The notes: generated by a model not told the origin, from the letters alone. A DNA stretch of 64,000 nucleotides from DASXUX01 sp036504595 (GCA_036504595.1 DASXUX010000056.1:173578-237577), one strand, 5' to 3'. Shown: positions 50,506 to 59,538, counted from the stretch's first letter. Numbers and translations are program-made.

Positions 50506-53500
50506 TTAGAACTTTGCCACGCCGATGTGCCGCAGGTCCGGCCCGCCGGGGAGCAGGCAGAAGGGCACGATCACCGGCTGCTCGACGATGCCGTCCTTCG
50601 GCTGCATGATCACGACGACGCCGCGCGAAACGCCCATCGGTCCGGCACTGAAATAGTTCACCGCGATGTGGTACGTGCCCGGAACCGCCTTAGCCGTGCG
50701 GATGACTTCCGGCCCAAGGCCCTGCGTCTGGTCGCTGTAAAGCTCCAGGCCCGACGCGTTGTTCTTGTGGCTATAGAAGCACTCTTCGCCGTTCGGATCG
50801 ACGACATGCAGGTCCACGTCGTTCGCGTCGGTTTCCCAGCACATCGTCACGCGCAGAGCGTCCACAGAGGAGAACTTTCGTCCGGCCTTTTCGAGCTTCT
50901 GGTAGTACGCATCGACCGCCTCCTTGGCTTTCGCGTTATCGCCAAGGCTCTTCTGCCAGGCGCGGAAAATGTAGCCGAGCTCCTCGCTCATCACGCGCTT
51001 CACGTCGCCATAGCGATTGTTGAAATCCTTTGCGAGCGTATCTTCAAAGACCTTTGCCGCGTCGTCGTACTTCCCGCGTAGCCACAGGCTATACGCCAGG
51101 CCGCGATAGATGTTGCAGTCGTCCTGCCGGTTCTTCAGCGCTTCGCGGAACATCTGCTCGGACATCTCGTACTTCTTGGCAACCATCAGCAGCCAGCCGG
51201 CGCGAGCCAGCAGCGCGGCTCGATTCGGCGCGACTTCTGCAATCGACGTGAACGCCCGCAGCGCCAGTTCTGGATCGTTCAAACCGGTCGCGCTGTTGCC
51301 GAGGAACTCAAACACCTGCGGATTCTCCGGATCGAACGGCAGCCATTCGAACGCCAGCCCTTGCAGGCTGTCCCACTGTTTGGCTTTTTGGAGCATACTG
51401 GCCAATGCGTTTCGCAGCGTGCGGTCGCGCGGTTGAGCTTGCACTTGCGCGCGTAGCATGCCGATGTCCTGCTCGGTCGGAATCGCTTCGTACTGTTTGG
51501 TCCAGTCAGGCGCCTGCGGCTTCGCGGGAGGTCGAACAGTCGTCTCGCGCTCACCTCGTGGTGTTGCGTCATTTCGCCGCCGCAGTTCCTCCGCCTGCCT
51601 TGGGGCTTCGCTATCTTGCAACGCGCGAGCTGCCGGTTCAGCTGCCGGTGATGCTGGAGCCGGCGCGTTCACGGCCGCCGACGCGGTAGAGGCCGCTGCG
51701 CGCTGGCGCTCTCCGCCTGCCTGTCCTGGCGTGGCGTTGCGGCCAGCGACGGGATGCGCTCCACCGGTCGGGGCGTCTGCCGCGATAGCCAGCAGGTCCA
51801 CCGCGGCCTGGCCGTTCTGGCCGCCGAAGCCGGCGACGTCATCGGCCTTGCTGTCCTTGTCGGCTTCAAGCCTCTTTTCGCTTTCGGCCAGTCCTTCGGC
51901 GGGTCTGGCCGCGCTAAGCGCTGGGGTTTTTGCCTTTGATTCCACCGCGCGTGTACGGTCGCCGCTGGCTTTGGTCGCAACGTTAGGCAGTGCGGGCGGC
52001 ACTTCGTCCGCACCGCGCTTGCGCAGTTCGATGCCGTTCTTGCCGATCTGCATGACGTCGGCCAGAGCGGTGCGTTCAACGCCAAAGCGCCGGTAGTCAT
52101 CTTCGGTTTCGAGCACCAGCAGCGACGTCAGCGGGCAGAGCACGCGGTTCTTCACAGACGTTTCGACGCGCTGTTTGCGAAGCTGCGCCACGCGCGCCGG
52201 ATCGGTCGTGACCTGCTCGGTCTTCTCCAGATGATCCAGGAACGCCCGGTAGGCTTCGCGCTGAAGCAGCGGGGCGAATTCGGGAATTTCGGTGGGCGTC
52301 GCGCTGAGTTGCGTGTCGCCGCCGCCTTTCAGTACGACGCCGGGCTTTGATGGCGCGTCTTTCTTCAGTTCGCTGAAAACGATCAGTTCGCTGCCGGGCT
52401 GTACGTCGCGGAACGTCTTTGGATAAATCCACGCCGCGCCTTCGTCGTAGAACTCGAAGCTTGCCCCGGCCGGTTTTTGCAGATCGGCGACAGCGCGCGC
52501 GATCTCGGCGTCGGGCTTATCGGTGAAGGGCAGCGTGACAACGCGGCCGCGGCCTTTCTCGACGATGGCGTTAAGCATCTTCTCATCCTGCTTGTTGCCG
52601 ATGACCAGCGCGTGCAGCGTGTGCTGAGCGGGCCAGTCTCCCATCGCCGCGAGAATGTCTTTGGGCTCGCGCGCGCCAATCGTGGTGATGCCATCGCTCA
52701 CGAGCACAAACCGCGTGGGCTTTTGCGCTGCGCGAGCTTGTTCGCCGATGTGCTTCATCACCGCTTCGATGTTCGTCGCGCCGAGAGCGTGGCGCGCGCG
52801 AAGCTGGCGGACGACATTATCGGTCAGGGAATTGAACTCAGGGCCGTAAAGCTTCTTCGAGACATCCAGGTCGAAGGCGTATGCAGTGATTCCGTGTTCC
52901 AGTCCCGGCTGCTTGAAGAGCCGTTCGATCGCGTCCAGCCGGCGTGCTTCGATGTCCGCATTGGAGGCAGAGGTGTCGAAATAGAAGGACCAGTCGTGTT
53001 GTATACGCTCGAAGAACGCCGCTGGGAGTGTCGGCTGGTAGCACAGCATCTGGAAGTTGCCGGCTTTCGTCGCGCCGACTCCGGCTTTGCTGTCACCCTT
53101 GATGACGATCTCCAAGTCCTTCTCGGGCGTAAAGTCGGCGAGCGCGTTGCGTGCGCCTTCAGGAATGCCGGTAATATTTACGTCATTTTCTCGCGCGATG
53201 ACCGGAGTGAAACTGAACGCGCCGATCTTCGGAATCCCGGCCAACGCGACGCGCAGCTTACGCTCGCCGTTTTGCACGGGGAGAAGCTGCGAGTACGCCA
53301 GCAGCAGCCGCACGGCGCCGTTTGGCGCGATGGGGAAGACCCGCGCGCTGAAGCGGTTGCCCTGGTCCATTTCGAGGAGCGCTGGGTCGCGCATCGTGTG
53401 CAGAATTTCCGTATAAATGCGTTGCGCGGCCATGCGTTCGACGACTTCGCCTTCCATCAGCTTGCCATTGACCTCCTTGGCGAAGCGGCTGATCGTCGCG

Positions 53501-53760
53501 CCCGCCGGCAGCAGATAAAGGAAGCGGCCTTCCATCTGCTTCGGCAGCGGATTGCGGAAGGTCATTTCCATTTCGACCAGGCTCAGCGGTCCGTTGACTG
53601 CCACGCGCAGATCATATTTTTCGAGATTGAGCGCCTGCCCGTCCGGATTGGTTAATGACACCGGGCAACCGGGCGAAAGTTCGACCGCCTTCGGCCGCAG
53701 CACGAATATCGTGGACAACAGCAGGGCGCACGCGACCAGAACGACAGCTTTACGCTTCAT
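50506..53760 (-). CDS. Secreted VIT/von Willebrand A protein with DUF2135 C-terminus
   Basis: A 1084-aa exported protein. The signal peptide VVLVACALLLSTIFVLRPK is followed by a VIT domain (about 30-150: NPLPKQMEGRFLYLLPAGA). A vWA domain (about 270-440) keeps the MIDAS motif DTSAS. A low-complexity Ala-rich region (about 590-740) leads to TPR-like helices (about 790-920) and a C-terminal DUF2135-like domain (WETDANDVDLHVVDPNGEE). GGAGACACTCT precedes the ATG at 53760. It is probably a surface or periplasmic adhesion/assembly protein. Confidence 0.87.
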   Translation of the reverse strand: MKRKAVVLVACALLLSTIFVLRPKAVELSPGCPVSLTNPDGQALNLEKYDLRVAVNGPLSLVEMEMTFRNPLPKQMEGRFLYLLPAGATISRFAKEVNGKLMEGEVVERMAAQRIYTEILHTMRDPALLEMDQGNRFSARVFPIAPNGAVRLLLAYSQLLPVQNGERKLRVALAGIPKIGAFSFTPVIARENDVNITGIPEGARNALADFTPEKDLEIVIKGDSKAGVGATKAGNFQMLCYQPTLPAAFFERIQHDWSFYFDTSASNADIEARRLDAIERLFKQPGLEHGITAYAFDLDVSKKLYGPEFNSLTDNVVRQLRARHALGATNIEAVMKHIGEQARAAQKPTRFVLVSDGITTIGAREPKDILAAMGDWPAQHTLHALVIGNKQDEKMLNAIVEKGRGRVVTLPFTDKPDAEIARAVADLQKPAGASFEFYDEGAAWIYPKTFRDVQPGSELIVFSELKKDAPSKPGVVLKGGGDTQLSATPTEIPEFAPLLQREAYRAFLDHLEKTEQVTTDPARVAQLRKQRVETSVKNRVLCPLTSLLVLETEDDYRRFGVERTALADVMQIGKNGIELRKRGADEVPPALPNVATKASGDRTRAVESKAKTPALSAARPAEGLAESEKRLEADKDSKADDVAGFGGQNGQAAVDLLAIAADAPTGGAHPVAGRNATPGQAGGERQRAAASTASAAVNAPAPASPAAEPAARALQDSEAPRQAEELRRRNDATPRGERETTVRPPAKPQAPDWTKQYEAIPTEQDIGMLRAQVQAQPRDRTLRNALASMLQKAKQWDSLQGLAFEWLPFDPENPQVFEFLGNSATGLNDPELALRAFTSIAEVAPNRAALLARAGWLLMVAKKYEMSEQMFREALKNRQDDCNIYRGLAYSLWLRGKYDDAAKVFEDTLAKDFNNRYGDVKRVMSEELGYIFRAWQKSLGDNAKAKEAVDAYYQKLEKAGRKFSSVDALRVTMCWETDANDVDLHVVDPNGEECFYSHKNNASGLELYSDQTQGLGPEVIRTAKAVPGTYHIAVNYFSAGPMGVSRGVVVIMQPKDGIVEQPVIVPFCLLPGGPDLRHIGVAKF

Positions 53761-53828
53761 AGAGTGTCTCCTCAAGTTCGCTGAGGGGTTAGACGCGCCG
53801 ATTGTGGAGAAGTTTCGGAAAAAAAGTA

Positions 53829-53890
53829 AAGGCAGGGTTCAGGGGTCGGGGTCCAGGGTTCAGTGAAGGCTTTGTCGCTCCATCCTCACC
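53829..53890. repeat. Heptamer array (CAGGGTT type) with inverse
   Basis: CAGGGTT/CGGGGTC-like units face an inverted CTGAACCCT at 53890 in the gap between two minus-strand genes. Confidence 0.6.
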
Positions 53891-53897
53891 CTGAACC

Positions 53898-55019
53898 CTA
53901 TCTCTGCGACAGCAGCACGACTGTCGCAATCACGGCCGCAATCGACACGACCAGGAAGAATATCTTCCAGAAGCTGTACGGGCGGGCGCCGCGGACTTCG
54001 CCGGTCTGGCCGTTGACCTGGAAACAGTAGGTCTTGTTGCCATAGCGGTAACAGCTCAGCCAGAGCGGCAGGAGTATGTGCTTGTAGGTGATGCCGCTGT
54101 ACGCAGTATCGACCGAATGCACGCGCTGCTCATCGCCGCCGATTTCACCGCGGACCGCGCCGTAGATTTCGTCCTTGATGACGTCCTTGGCCTGCTTCCA
54201 GCCGTCTTCGCATTGAATGGTGTAGCGTTCCGCGCCGAGGCCGCTGAGATATTCGGGAGCGTACGGCTTCAGGCCCGAAAGCTGATAGCTGGTCGGAAAA
54301 TCGGTGCACTGGCCGGCGCAGATGAGCACGTCGTCGAAGAACTCGCGGTACACGCCCGAAACATACGTCCAACGCGTTCTCATCACCTGGCGCGTCTTGG
54401 TGACGGTCTTGCCGTTTTCGACTTCGGTGTACGTTTCAGTCTCCCAATAATGATCGCCGCGTTCGCCCGTCCAGTGGCTTACGGTGTGCGCGTCGTAGGT
54501 CCAGTACGGCCGGTACACGCCCTGCATCTGCTTCTGATGCGACTCGCGCTTGATGGTGCTCGGCGCAAACCACAGCGACTGAATCCACTTTTTGAATTGG
54601 TCTTGAGCCTGCGCCAGAGTGATCACAAAGGGCACGATCGCTTCGGGCGTGATGATGTCTTCGTCTTCTTGCTGCTGAGCATCGCCGTCGCCGGTGATCA
54701 GCGGCACGCCGCAGAATGCGCACTTGGTGGCACGCACCGAAGCGTCCAGATGCGTGACCGAGCCGCAGCCCGTGCAGCGGATATCGCGGCCGGTGTTTTC
54801 GCCGTAGCCGCGCGACTTCGGCCGGGAGAGATAGTCGTTGAAGCTGTACTCTTTGATGGATTCAGCCGAATCCGGAATACGTTCTTCGTGTCCGCAGTAG
54901 GGACATTTCAGATCCGCCTGCTGCGGCGCGAAGACCAAGTCCGCGCCGCAGTTTTTGCAGGGGAACTTGTATTCCTTCTTGGCGAGGACTTCGGGTTCTT
55001 CGGCGCGCTGTTCAGGCAT
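53898..55019 (-). CDS. Zinc-ribbon membrane protein
   Basis: A 373-aa protein. Residues 15-110 contain three Cys-pair zinc ribbons (CKNCGADL, CPYCGHEE, CTGCGSVT with CAFCGVPL), then a soluble middle part with aromatic-rich strands (YRPYWTYDAHTVSHW) and one C-terminal membrane helix (FFLVVSIAAVIATVVLLS). It resembles TFIIB-type zinc-ribbon membrane proteins often annotated with primosomal-protein-like names, but no helicase motif is present. The start at 55019 has AAGGA upstream. The function is unknown. Confidence 0.75.
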   Translation of the reverse strand: MPEQRAEEPEVLAKKEYKFPCKNCGADLVFAPQQADLKCPYCGHEERIPDSAESIKEYSFNDYLSRPKSRGYGENTGRDIRCTGCGSVTHLDASVRATKCAFCGVPLITGDGDAQQQEDEDIITPEAIVPFVITLAQAQDQFKKWIQSLWFAPSTIKRESHQKQMQGVYRPYWTYDAHTVSHWTGERGDHYWETETYTEVENGKTVTKTRQVMRTRWTYVSGVYREFFDDVLICAGQCTDFPTSYQLSGLKPYAPEYLSGLGAERYTIQCEDGWKQAKDVIKDEIYGAVRGEIGGDEQRVHSVDTAYSGITYKHILLPLWLSCYRYGNKTYCFQVNGQTGEVRGARPYSFWKIFFLVVSIAAVIATVVLLSQR

Positions 55020-55064
55020 GAGAGAATCCTTTTTGCCACAGAGGACACAGAGCACACAGAGAAT

Positions 55065-55601
55065 TCAGACGGAATGCTCTGGATGCGCCGTCCCGCTGGC
55101 CGATGGCAAAGCATCCGGAAGCAAGTTCATACCGCGTAGGCGCGCAGGTTCAATGTGCTTTGCGAGGCCGATAGTCAGGCGGCGAACCTTCTCCCGCGGC
55201 GGTGTTCCGTCAATGTAGCGCAGACTCAGAATCCATCGGTCGGAGTTGGACAAGCGGCGGATGCGGCACGACTTGACTCTGTTCCATTCTATACGTACTG
55301 AGAAGGTTTCGATGCAATTGCGGCGCAGCCAAATGTAAGCGGAAGAATCGCCACGGCAGATGATTGGCAGCAGTATGAAATCTCCCTCCAACATGGCCAG
55401 GGCGTAGAATGCCAGCCGGGTGTTGGCGGGCCATGAAAAATTGGCCGGCAGCATTTGGTCGATCACCAACGCGACGACAAGACCCCAGAGCGGCAAACGA
55501 ATAAGTGTTGGCCCAAAAGGTCGAAGCCTTTTCGCGTCTCTATGCAAAGCAAACTGCCAGGGCTCTCGCCATTCCATCAAACATTCGTTCTCTTTGCCCA
55601 T
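55065..55601 (-). CDS. Small uncharacterised membrane protein
   Basis: A 178-aa protein with two membrane helices (about 30-50 and 62-82), then an Arg-rich soluble part with WLRRNCIETFSVRIEWNRVKS. It resembles DUF2244-type integral membrane proteins, but weakly. GAGG lies eight bases before the ATG. No partner is evident. Confidence 0.6.
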   Translation of the reverse strand: MGKENECLMEWREPWQFALHRDAKRLRPFGPTLIRLPLWGLVVALVIDQMLPANFSWPANTRLAFYALAMLEGDFILLPIICRGDSSAYIWLRRNCIETFSVRIEWNRVKSCRIRRLSNSDRWILSLRYIDGTPPREKVRRLTIGLAKHIEPARLRGMNLLPDALPSASGTAHPEHSV

Positions 55602-55644
55602 ACCGCCACCTCACGCGCAAACTGCGGCGGCCGCAAGTAATCAA

Positions 55645-55738
55645 TGAACAGTGACCACGGACCACGGACAACGGACAACGGACAACGGACAACGGAGCAC
55701 GGACAACTGACAACTGGCAACGGACAACGGACAAAGGC
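55645..55738. repeat. Heptamer array (ACAACGG type)
   Basis: About twelve ACAACGG/ACCACGG-like units in the gap between two minus-strand genes. It is the longest array seen in the window. Confidence 0.8.
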
Positions 55739-55744
55739 CGATGA

Positions 55745-55793
55745 TCACGCTTGAGTCCGCGCCAAACTGACGGCGCGGACACAAGCGTGCCAC
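55745..55793 (-). repeat. Hairpin repeat, GTCAGTTT-loop family, copy D
   Basis: On the minus strand it begins directly after the SPFH stop codon. GTGGCACGCTTG, inner arms GTCCGCGCC and GGCGCGGAC, loop GTCAGTTT. Compared with copy C, the inner arm changes are compensatory. Confidence 0.75.
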
Positions 55794-56825
55794 CTACATC
55801 TTCGACAGCATCTCTTTCTTCTTCTCGTCGTATTCGGCCTTTTCGATCAGGCCGGCGTCGAGCATCTTCTTGAGCTGGCCGAGCTTGGCGACGATGTCTT
55901 CGCCGGCGGCAGGCGCTCCGGCCGGCACGGAGGCCGGCGCTACCGGCGGCTGCTGAGAAGCGGACATGCTCTGGCCGATGGCGCCGGCCATCTGGTTGCC
56001 CATGAGCATTCCAGCGCCCAGGCCCATACCAGCGCCAGCCAGGCCGCCCGGGTTCTTGGCGGCGTCGGGGATCGAGTTGGCCACCTGGAACTGCGTGAAG
56101 CGGTTGAGGTCGCCGATGGCGCCCATTTCGGAGCGCTTGTCGAGGGCGGCTTCGACTTCCGGCGGGACGGAGATGTTCGAAATGAGGAATCGGTTGAGCG
56201 TCAGGCCGTGCTGAGCGAAATCGTTGGTGATCGCGGTGGTCAGGCTCGCGCCGATTTCCTTATAGTTCGAGGCCAAGTCGAGCGCCGGGACTTTTGCGCT
56301 TGCCAGCGCGGTGGTGAAGGACTGGATCAGCATATCGCGCAGATAATTGCTGATCTCGGAGGTTTCGAAGAGGCCATCGGTGCCGACGATGTCTTTCAAG
56401 AACAGGCCCGGATCGGTGATCTTGATTGCGTACGAGCCGAACGCTCGCAAGCGCACGACGCCGAAATCCTGATCGCGCATCATAATGGGATTCGGCGTGC
56501 CCCATTTCAGATCGCTGAACAGGCGCGTGGTGATGAAGTATACTTCGCACTTAAAAGGGGATTCGAAGCCGTACTTCCAGCCCAGCAACGTGGAGAGGAT
56601 CGGGAGATTCTTGGTATCGAGCGTATATGTGCCGGGGCGCATCACGTCGGCAAGCTGGCCTTCGCGGATGAACACCGCGGCCTGGCCTTCGCGCACGACG
56701 AGCTTTGCGCCGTTCTTGATTTCCTTCGCGTAGACAGGGAACCGGTAGACCATCACGTCCCGGTCATCCTCAGTCCACTCAATGATCTCGATGAATTGCG
56801 CCGTCAGCCGATCGAAGAAACCCAT
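55794..56825 (-). CDS. SPFH-domain protein with C-terminal SHOCT motif
   Basis: A 343-aa protein similar to the YdjI/virion-core-like SPFH family. It begins MGFFDRLTAQFIEIIEW and carries a band-7-like core (about 40-230), then a Gly/Met-rich stretch (GAGMGLGAGMLMGNQM) and a SHOCT-type end (LGQLKKMLDAGLIEKAEYDEKK). GGAGGAG precedes the ATG at 56825. Such proteins gather at membranes, often next to zinc-ribbon proteins; one lies two genes downstream. Residues near the Pro/Ala linker come from an in-frame hairpin repeat (55921-55944). Confidence 0.85.
   Translation of the reverse strand: MGFFDRLTAQFIEIIEWTEDDRDVMVYRFPVYAKEIKNGAKLVVREGQAAVFIREGQLADVMRPGTYTLDTKNLPILSTLLGWKYGFESPFKCEVYFITTRLFSDLKWGTPNPIMMRDQDFGVVRLRAFGSYAIKITDPGLFLKDIVGTDGLFETSEISNYLRDMLIQSFTTALASAKVPALDLASNYKEIGASLTTAITNDFAQHGLTLNRFLISNISVPPEVEAALDKRSEMGAIGDLNRFTQFQVANSIPDAAKNPGGLAGAGMGLGAGMLMGNQMAGAIGQSMSASQQPPVAPASVPAGAPAAGEDIVAKLGQLKKMLDAGLIEKAEYDEKKKEMLSKM
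55921..55944 (+). repeat. Hairpin repeat with GCTACC tail, inside the SPFH gene
   Basis: GCCGGC arms around ACGGAG then GCTACC. It is read in frame on the minus strand as APASVPAG-like residues. Confidence 0.65.
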
Positions 56826-56984
56826 ATTTGAATCTCCTCCGCTCCCGCCCTCGTTGGGGTTCATCAGTCAATATATCCCAAGCTCTCGAAAGCGTAAATC
56901 CTTTTGGGGCTATAAATGGGAACGATTTTTGTAACGGGGACTGCTAACCGCGGAGGACGCAGAGGACGCAGAGGAAAATGGAGT

Positions 56985-57096
56985 TTATGGTTCGAGGTTC
57001 CTGGTTTATGGTTATCGCATGCGAACCAGAGACTGCTCCCCCGCCTTTTCCCCCCGTCTCCCCGTCGCCCCGTCCCCCCGTCTTTTTCTGTTGGCG
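56985..57096 (+). repeat. Heptamer arrays at the phosphatase start
   Basis: GGTTnnn units (56990-57014) are followed after the ATG by CCCCGTC units (57048-57096) that encode the signal-peptide n-region. A GAGGACGCA-type repeat is at 56952-56972. Confidence 0.65.
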
Positions 57097-58653
57097 CTGC
57101 TGCTCGCTGTGCCCGCGCACGCGGCGATGCTGATGAGCCCCTACCTGCAGGCTGCTACGGCCAGCAGCATCTACGTGATGGTCGAAAGCGACAGCGAGGC
57201 GCCGGTCAGCGTCGATTTTGGCGAGACGACCTCGTATGGCCAGCGCGCCTCAACTGAATCGCTGGGGCTGACGGCTTCCGGCACCTATGTGCATCGCGTG
57301 AAACTCGCCGGGTTGAAAGCCGGCAGCGCGTATTACTATCGCGCTTCGCAGGGCGATGCGGTCAGTGCTGGTGCAAGCTTTCGAACGCTCGTGGATCGCG
57401 GGCAGCCATTCCGCTTTGCGTGGATGGCCGATTGCCGCACGGGAACAGACGTTCATGACGGAATTTCCGCACGGATTCTCAGCGCCCAGCCGCTCTTTTC
57501 GCTTTATGGCGGCGACCTATGCAGTGATGGGACTCGCGAAAGTTTCATGGCGGAGTTCTTCCGTCCGAATGAGCTGGCCCTGGACGCCAGCGTTCCTTTT
57601 TTCAACTCGCCCGGCAACCATGAAGGGTGGGGGACCAACACGCGCGCGTTTCAGCAGGCGCCGGACTCGGCGTCCGGAACGCAGGACTTTTATTCGTTCG
57701 ATTGCGGCGACCTGCACGTTCTAGTCTTGAACGCGATGACAGACGCGTGGGCCGGCAGCCCGCAGTACAAGTTCGCCCAGGCGGATCTCTCGGCTTCAGC
57801 CAAGCCCTGGAAGATCGTCACGTTCCACACGCCTGCCTACTGTTCGGGCGGGCACGGCGAAGACCCGGCGTTCAAGGCGATGACGACCGACATCTTTGAA
57901 CCCACCGGAGTCACCTTGGTGCTGGCCGGGCATTCGCATTTCTATCAGCACAACCTGGTGAACGGAATCCACCACCTGGTTGTCGGTTCGGCCGGCGCGC
58001 CGCTGTACGACCCCATTCCGGCACCGTACACCGTGACGCAGTCAAAGAGCTACTGCTACGCGGTGGCCGACGTGTCAGTCGAAGCTCTGCGCCTTTCAGT
58101 CTACAACGATCAAGGCGTGCTCCTGGATAAGCTGAATCTGCTGCAGAAAGAAGATATCGACGGTGACGGCTTCCTGAATGAAATCGAGCTGGCGTTGGGC
58201 TCCGATCCGGAAGACCCAAACAGCACGCCACGTTGGTTGCCTTCGCCAACGCCATCCTCTGGCCTAAGCGTATCGCGTGCGGACGTGCAACTCGACCTCG
58301 CTCATTTTCGCCGCGACCGCATTAGTCTACGGGGCGCCGTGCCGCTGGACGCCAGCTTTAATCCTGAAGGGCAACGAGTGATTGTGGATTTTGGCGGTGT
58401 TGTGGACGCCTTTGTGTTGGATGGAAAGGGCGCGTCCGTTCCGAACAAACCGAGCTTCAAAATCGGTCGCCCGGGCAAAGGGAATTCGGTCGGATTTGTG
58501 CTGAATCTACAGCAAGGCAATTTTGCCAGTGTGCTCGGGTCCGCAAAACTGAAAACGCAATCCATGAAGAAGGACGTGCGCCTGACCTTCATCATCGGCG
58601 GCAAGGTTTTTGACCAGAAGGTAAGCGCGAAAGTGCGGGTCATTGGTCATTAG
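57019..58653 (+). CDS. Secreted metallophosphoesterase of the purple-acid-phosphatase type
   Basis: A 544-aa exported phosphatase. Signal peptide LLALLLAVPAHA is preceded by a Pro/Arg-rich stretch made of CCCCGTC-type 7-mers. An N-terminal fibronectin-like domain (about 35-115: VHRVKLAGLKAGSAYYYRASQ) precedes the catalytic domain, with MADCRTGTDVH, YGGDLC, NSPGNHE and LAGHSHFY as metal ligands in order. The C-terminal part (about 400-544) is a beta-rich region of unknown role. It probably releases phosphate from periplasmic or extracellular esters. Confidence 0.85.
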   Translation: MRTRDCSPAFSPRLPVAPSPRLFLLALLLAVPAHAAMLMSPYLQAATASSIYVMVESDSEAPVSVDFGETTSYGQRASTESLGLTASGTYVHRVKLAGLKAGSAYYYRASQGDAVSAGASFRTLVDRGQPFRFAWMADCRTGTDVHDGISARILSAQPLFSLYGGDLCSDGTRESFMAEFFRPNELALDASVPFFNSPGNHEGWGTNTRAFQQAPDSASGTQDFYSFDCGDLHVLVLNAMTDAWAGSPQYKFAQADLSASAKPWKIVTFHTPAYCSGGHGEDPAFKAMTTDIFEPTGVTLVLAGHSHFYQHNLVNGIHHLVVGSAGAPLYDPIPAPYTVTQSKSYCYAVADVSVEALRLSVYNDQGVLLDKLNLLQKEDIDGDGFLNEIELALGSDPEDPNSTPRWLPSPTPSSGLSVSRADVQLDLAHFRRDRISLRGAVPLDASFNPEGQRVIVDFGGVVDAFVLDGKGASVPNKPSFKIGRPGKGNSVGFVLNLQQGNFASVLGSAKLKTQSMKKDVRLTFIIGGKVFDQKVSAKVRVIGH

Positions 58654-58712
58654 TCATTGGTCATTAACGGCACGCATAGCGCTTGCGAATGACCAATGAC
58701 CAATGCCTAATG
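58641..58712. repeat. Inverted heptamer arms (TGGTCAT/AATGACC) between convergent genes
   Basis: TCATTGGTCATTAGTCA-like arm, a GCGCTTGCG centre, and an AATGACC arm, between the stops of the phosphatase and methyltransferase genes. Confidence 0.7.
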
Positions 58713-58714
58713 AC

Positions 58715-59524
58715 CTACATCGCCGCAAAGAGCAAGATGCTCGCCGCCACTGCTGCATTCAGGCTTTCCGCCTGACCTTTCATCGGGATCGTCACCTTCT
58801 CCGAGCAGGCGCGTTCGATGGACTCCGGCAGGCCTTCGCCTTCGCTGCCGATACAGAGCGCCAGGGGGCGGCGTTTCCATTCGAATTGGCGATAGGCAGT
58901 GCCTTCATGGGCTGTCGTCGCGACCATGCGCAGCTTGTGCCGCGCTGAAAGCTGGAGGAACTCCGCTGTCTTCATGCGCAAAATCGGCAATGTCAGCAGC
59001 GTCGCGGCTGTCGCGCGCACCACTTTTGCATTGAACACGTCCGCGGTGCCCTCCAGCGTGATTAGTCCGGCGGCGCCGGCAGCTTCGCACGAGCGGATAA
59101 TCGTGCCGACGTTTCCGGGGTCTTGCAGCCCACACGCTGCAACGAAGAGCGCATCGGGCGCGGCGAAGAGCTTCGCGGCATTCCATTCCGGCATCTTGAT
59201 GATGGCGGCGATGCCTTGCGGCGTCATCACGTCGGCAATTTTCTTGAAGACGTCCTTGCTGACGCGCGTCAGGGGAATGTTTTTTGTCGCAGCCTTCCGG
59301 ACAAGATCCATGCCGTCGCCAAGGAGCGGTTCGCAGAAGATGACTTCATGCACCATGACGTCGGCAGTGCTCAGCGCGGCGCTGACCCCGCGGCGGCCTT
59401 CGAGCAGAAAGCGCTTTTGTTCGCGCCGCACGTTCCCGTCGGTGCGCAGTTCGACGTAGTCTTTCACCCGCTGGTTTTGGGGTGAAGAAAGCATGGGGAG
59501 TTTGGCTATCGGATCATCTTCCAT
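58715..59524 (-). CDS. SPOUT (TrmH/SpoU) RNA methyltransferase
   Basis: A 269-aa RNA ribose 2'-O-methyltransferase. The N-terminal substrate-binding part has LSSPQNQRVKDYVELR and EQKRFLLEGRRGV. The SPOUT motifs are DPGNVGTIIRSCEAAGA, LCIGSEGEGLPESI and GQAESLNAAVAASILL. It probably modifies 23S rRNA or tRNA. The ATG at 59524 is used; TACACT sits eight bases upstream with no Shine-Dalgarno. The start at 59494 is an alternative. Confidence 0.9.
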   Translation of the reverse strand: MEDDPIAKLPMLSSPQNQRVKDYVELRTDGNVRREQKRFLLEGRRGVSAALSTADVMVHEVIFCEPLLGDGMDLVRKAATKNIPLTRVSKDVFKKIADVMTPQGIAAIIKMPEWNAAKLFAAPDALFVAACGLQDPGNVGTIIRSCEAAGAAGLITLEGTADVFNAKVVRATAATLLTLPILRMKTAEFLQLSARHKLRMVATTAHEGTAYRQFEWKRRPLALCIGSEGEGLPESIERACSEKVTIPMKGQAESLNAAVAASILLFAAM

Positions 59525-59538
59525 GAAGGAGAAGTGTA
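59525..59538 (-). promoter_or_regulatory. -10-like TACACT eight bases before the SPOUT methyltransferase ATG
   Basis: TACACT on the minus strand (59538-59533), eight bases, then ATG at 59524. There is no Shine-Dalgarno. Confidence 0.4.

Noticed and set aside
55645..55738. CRISPR-like array
   Set aside because: The repeat unit is seven bases with no spacers, and there are no cas genes in the window.
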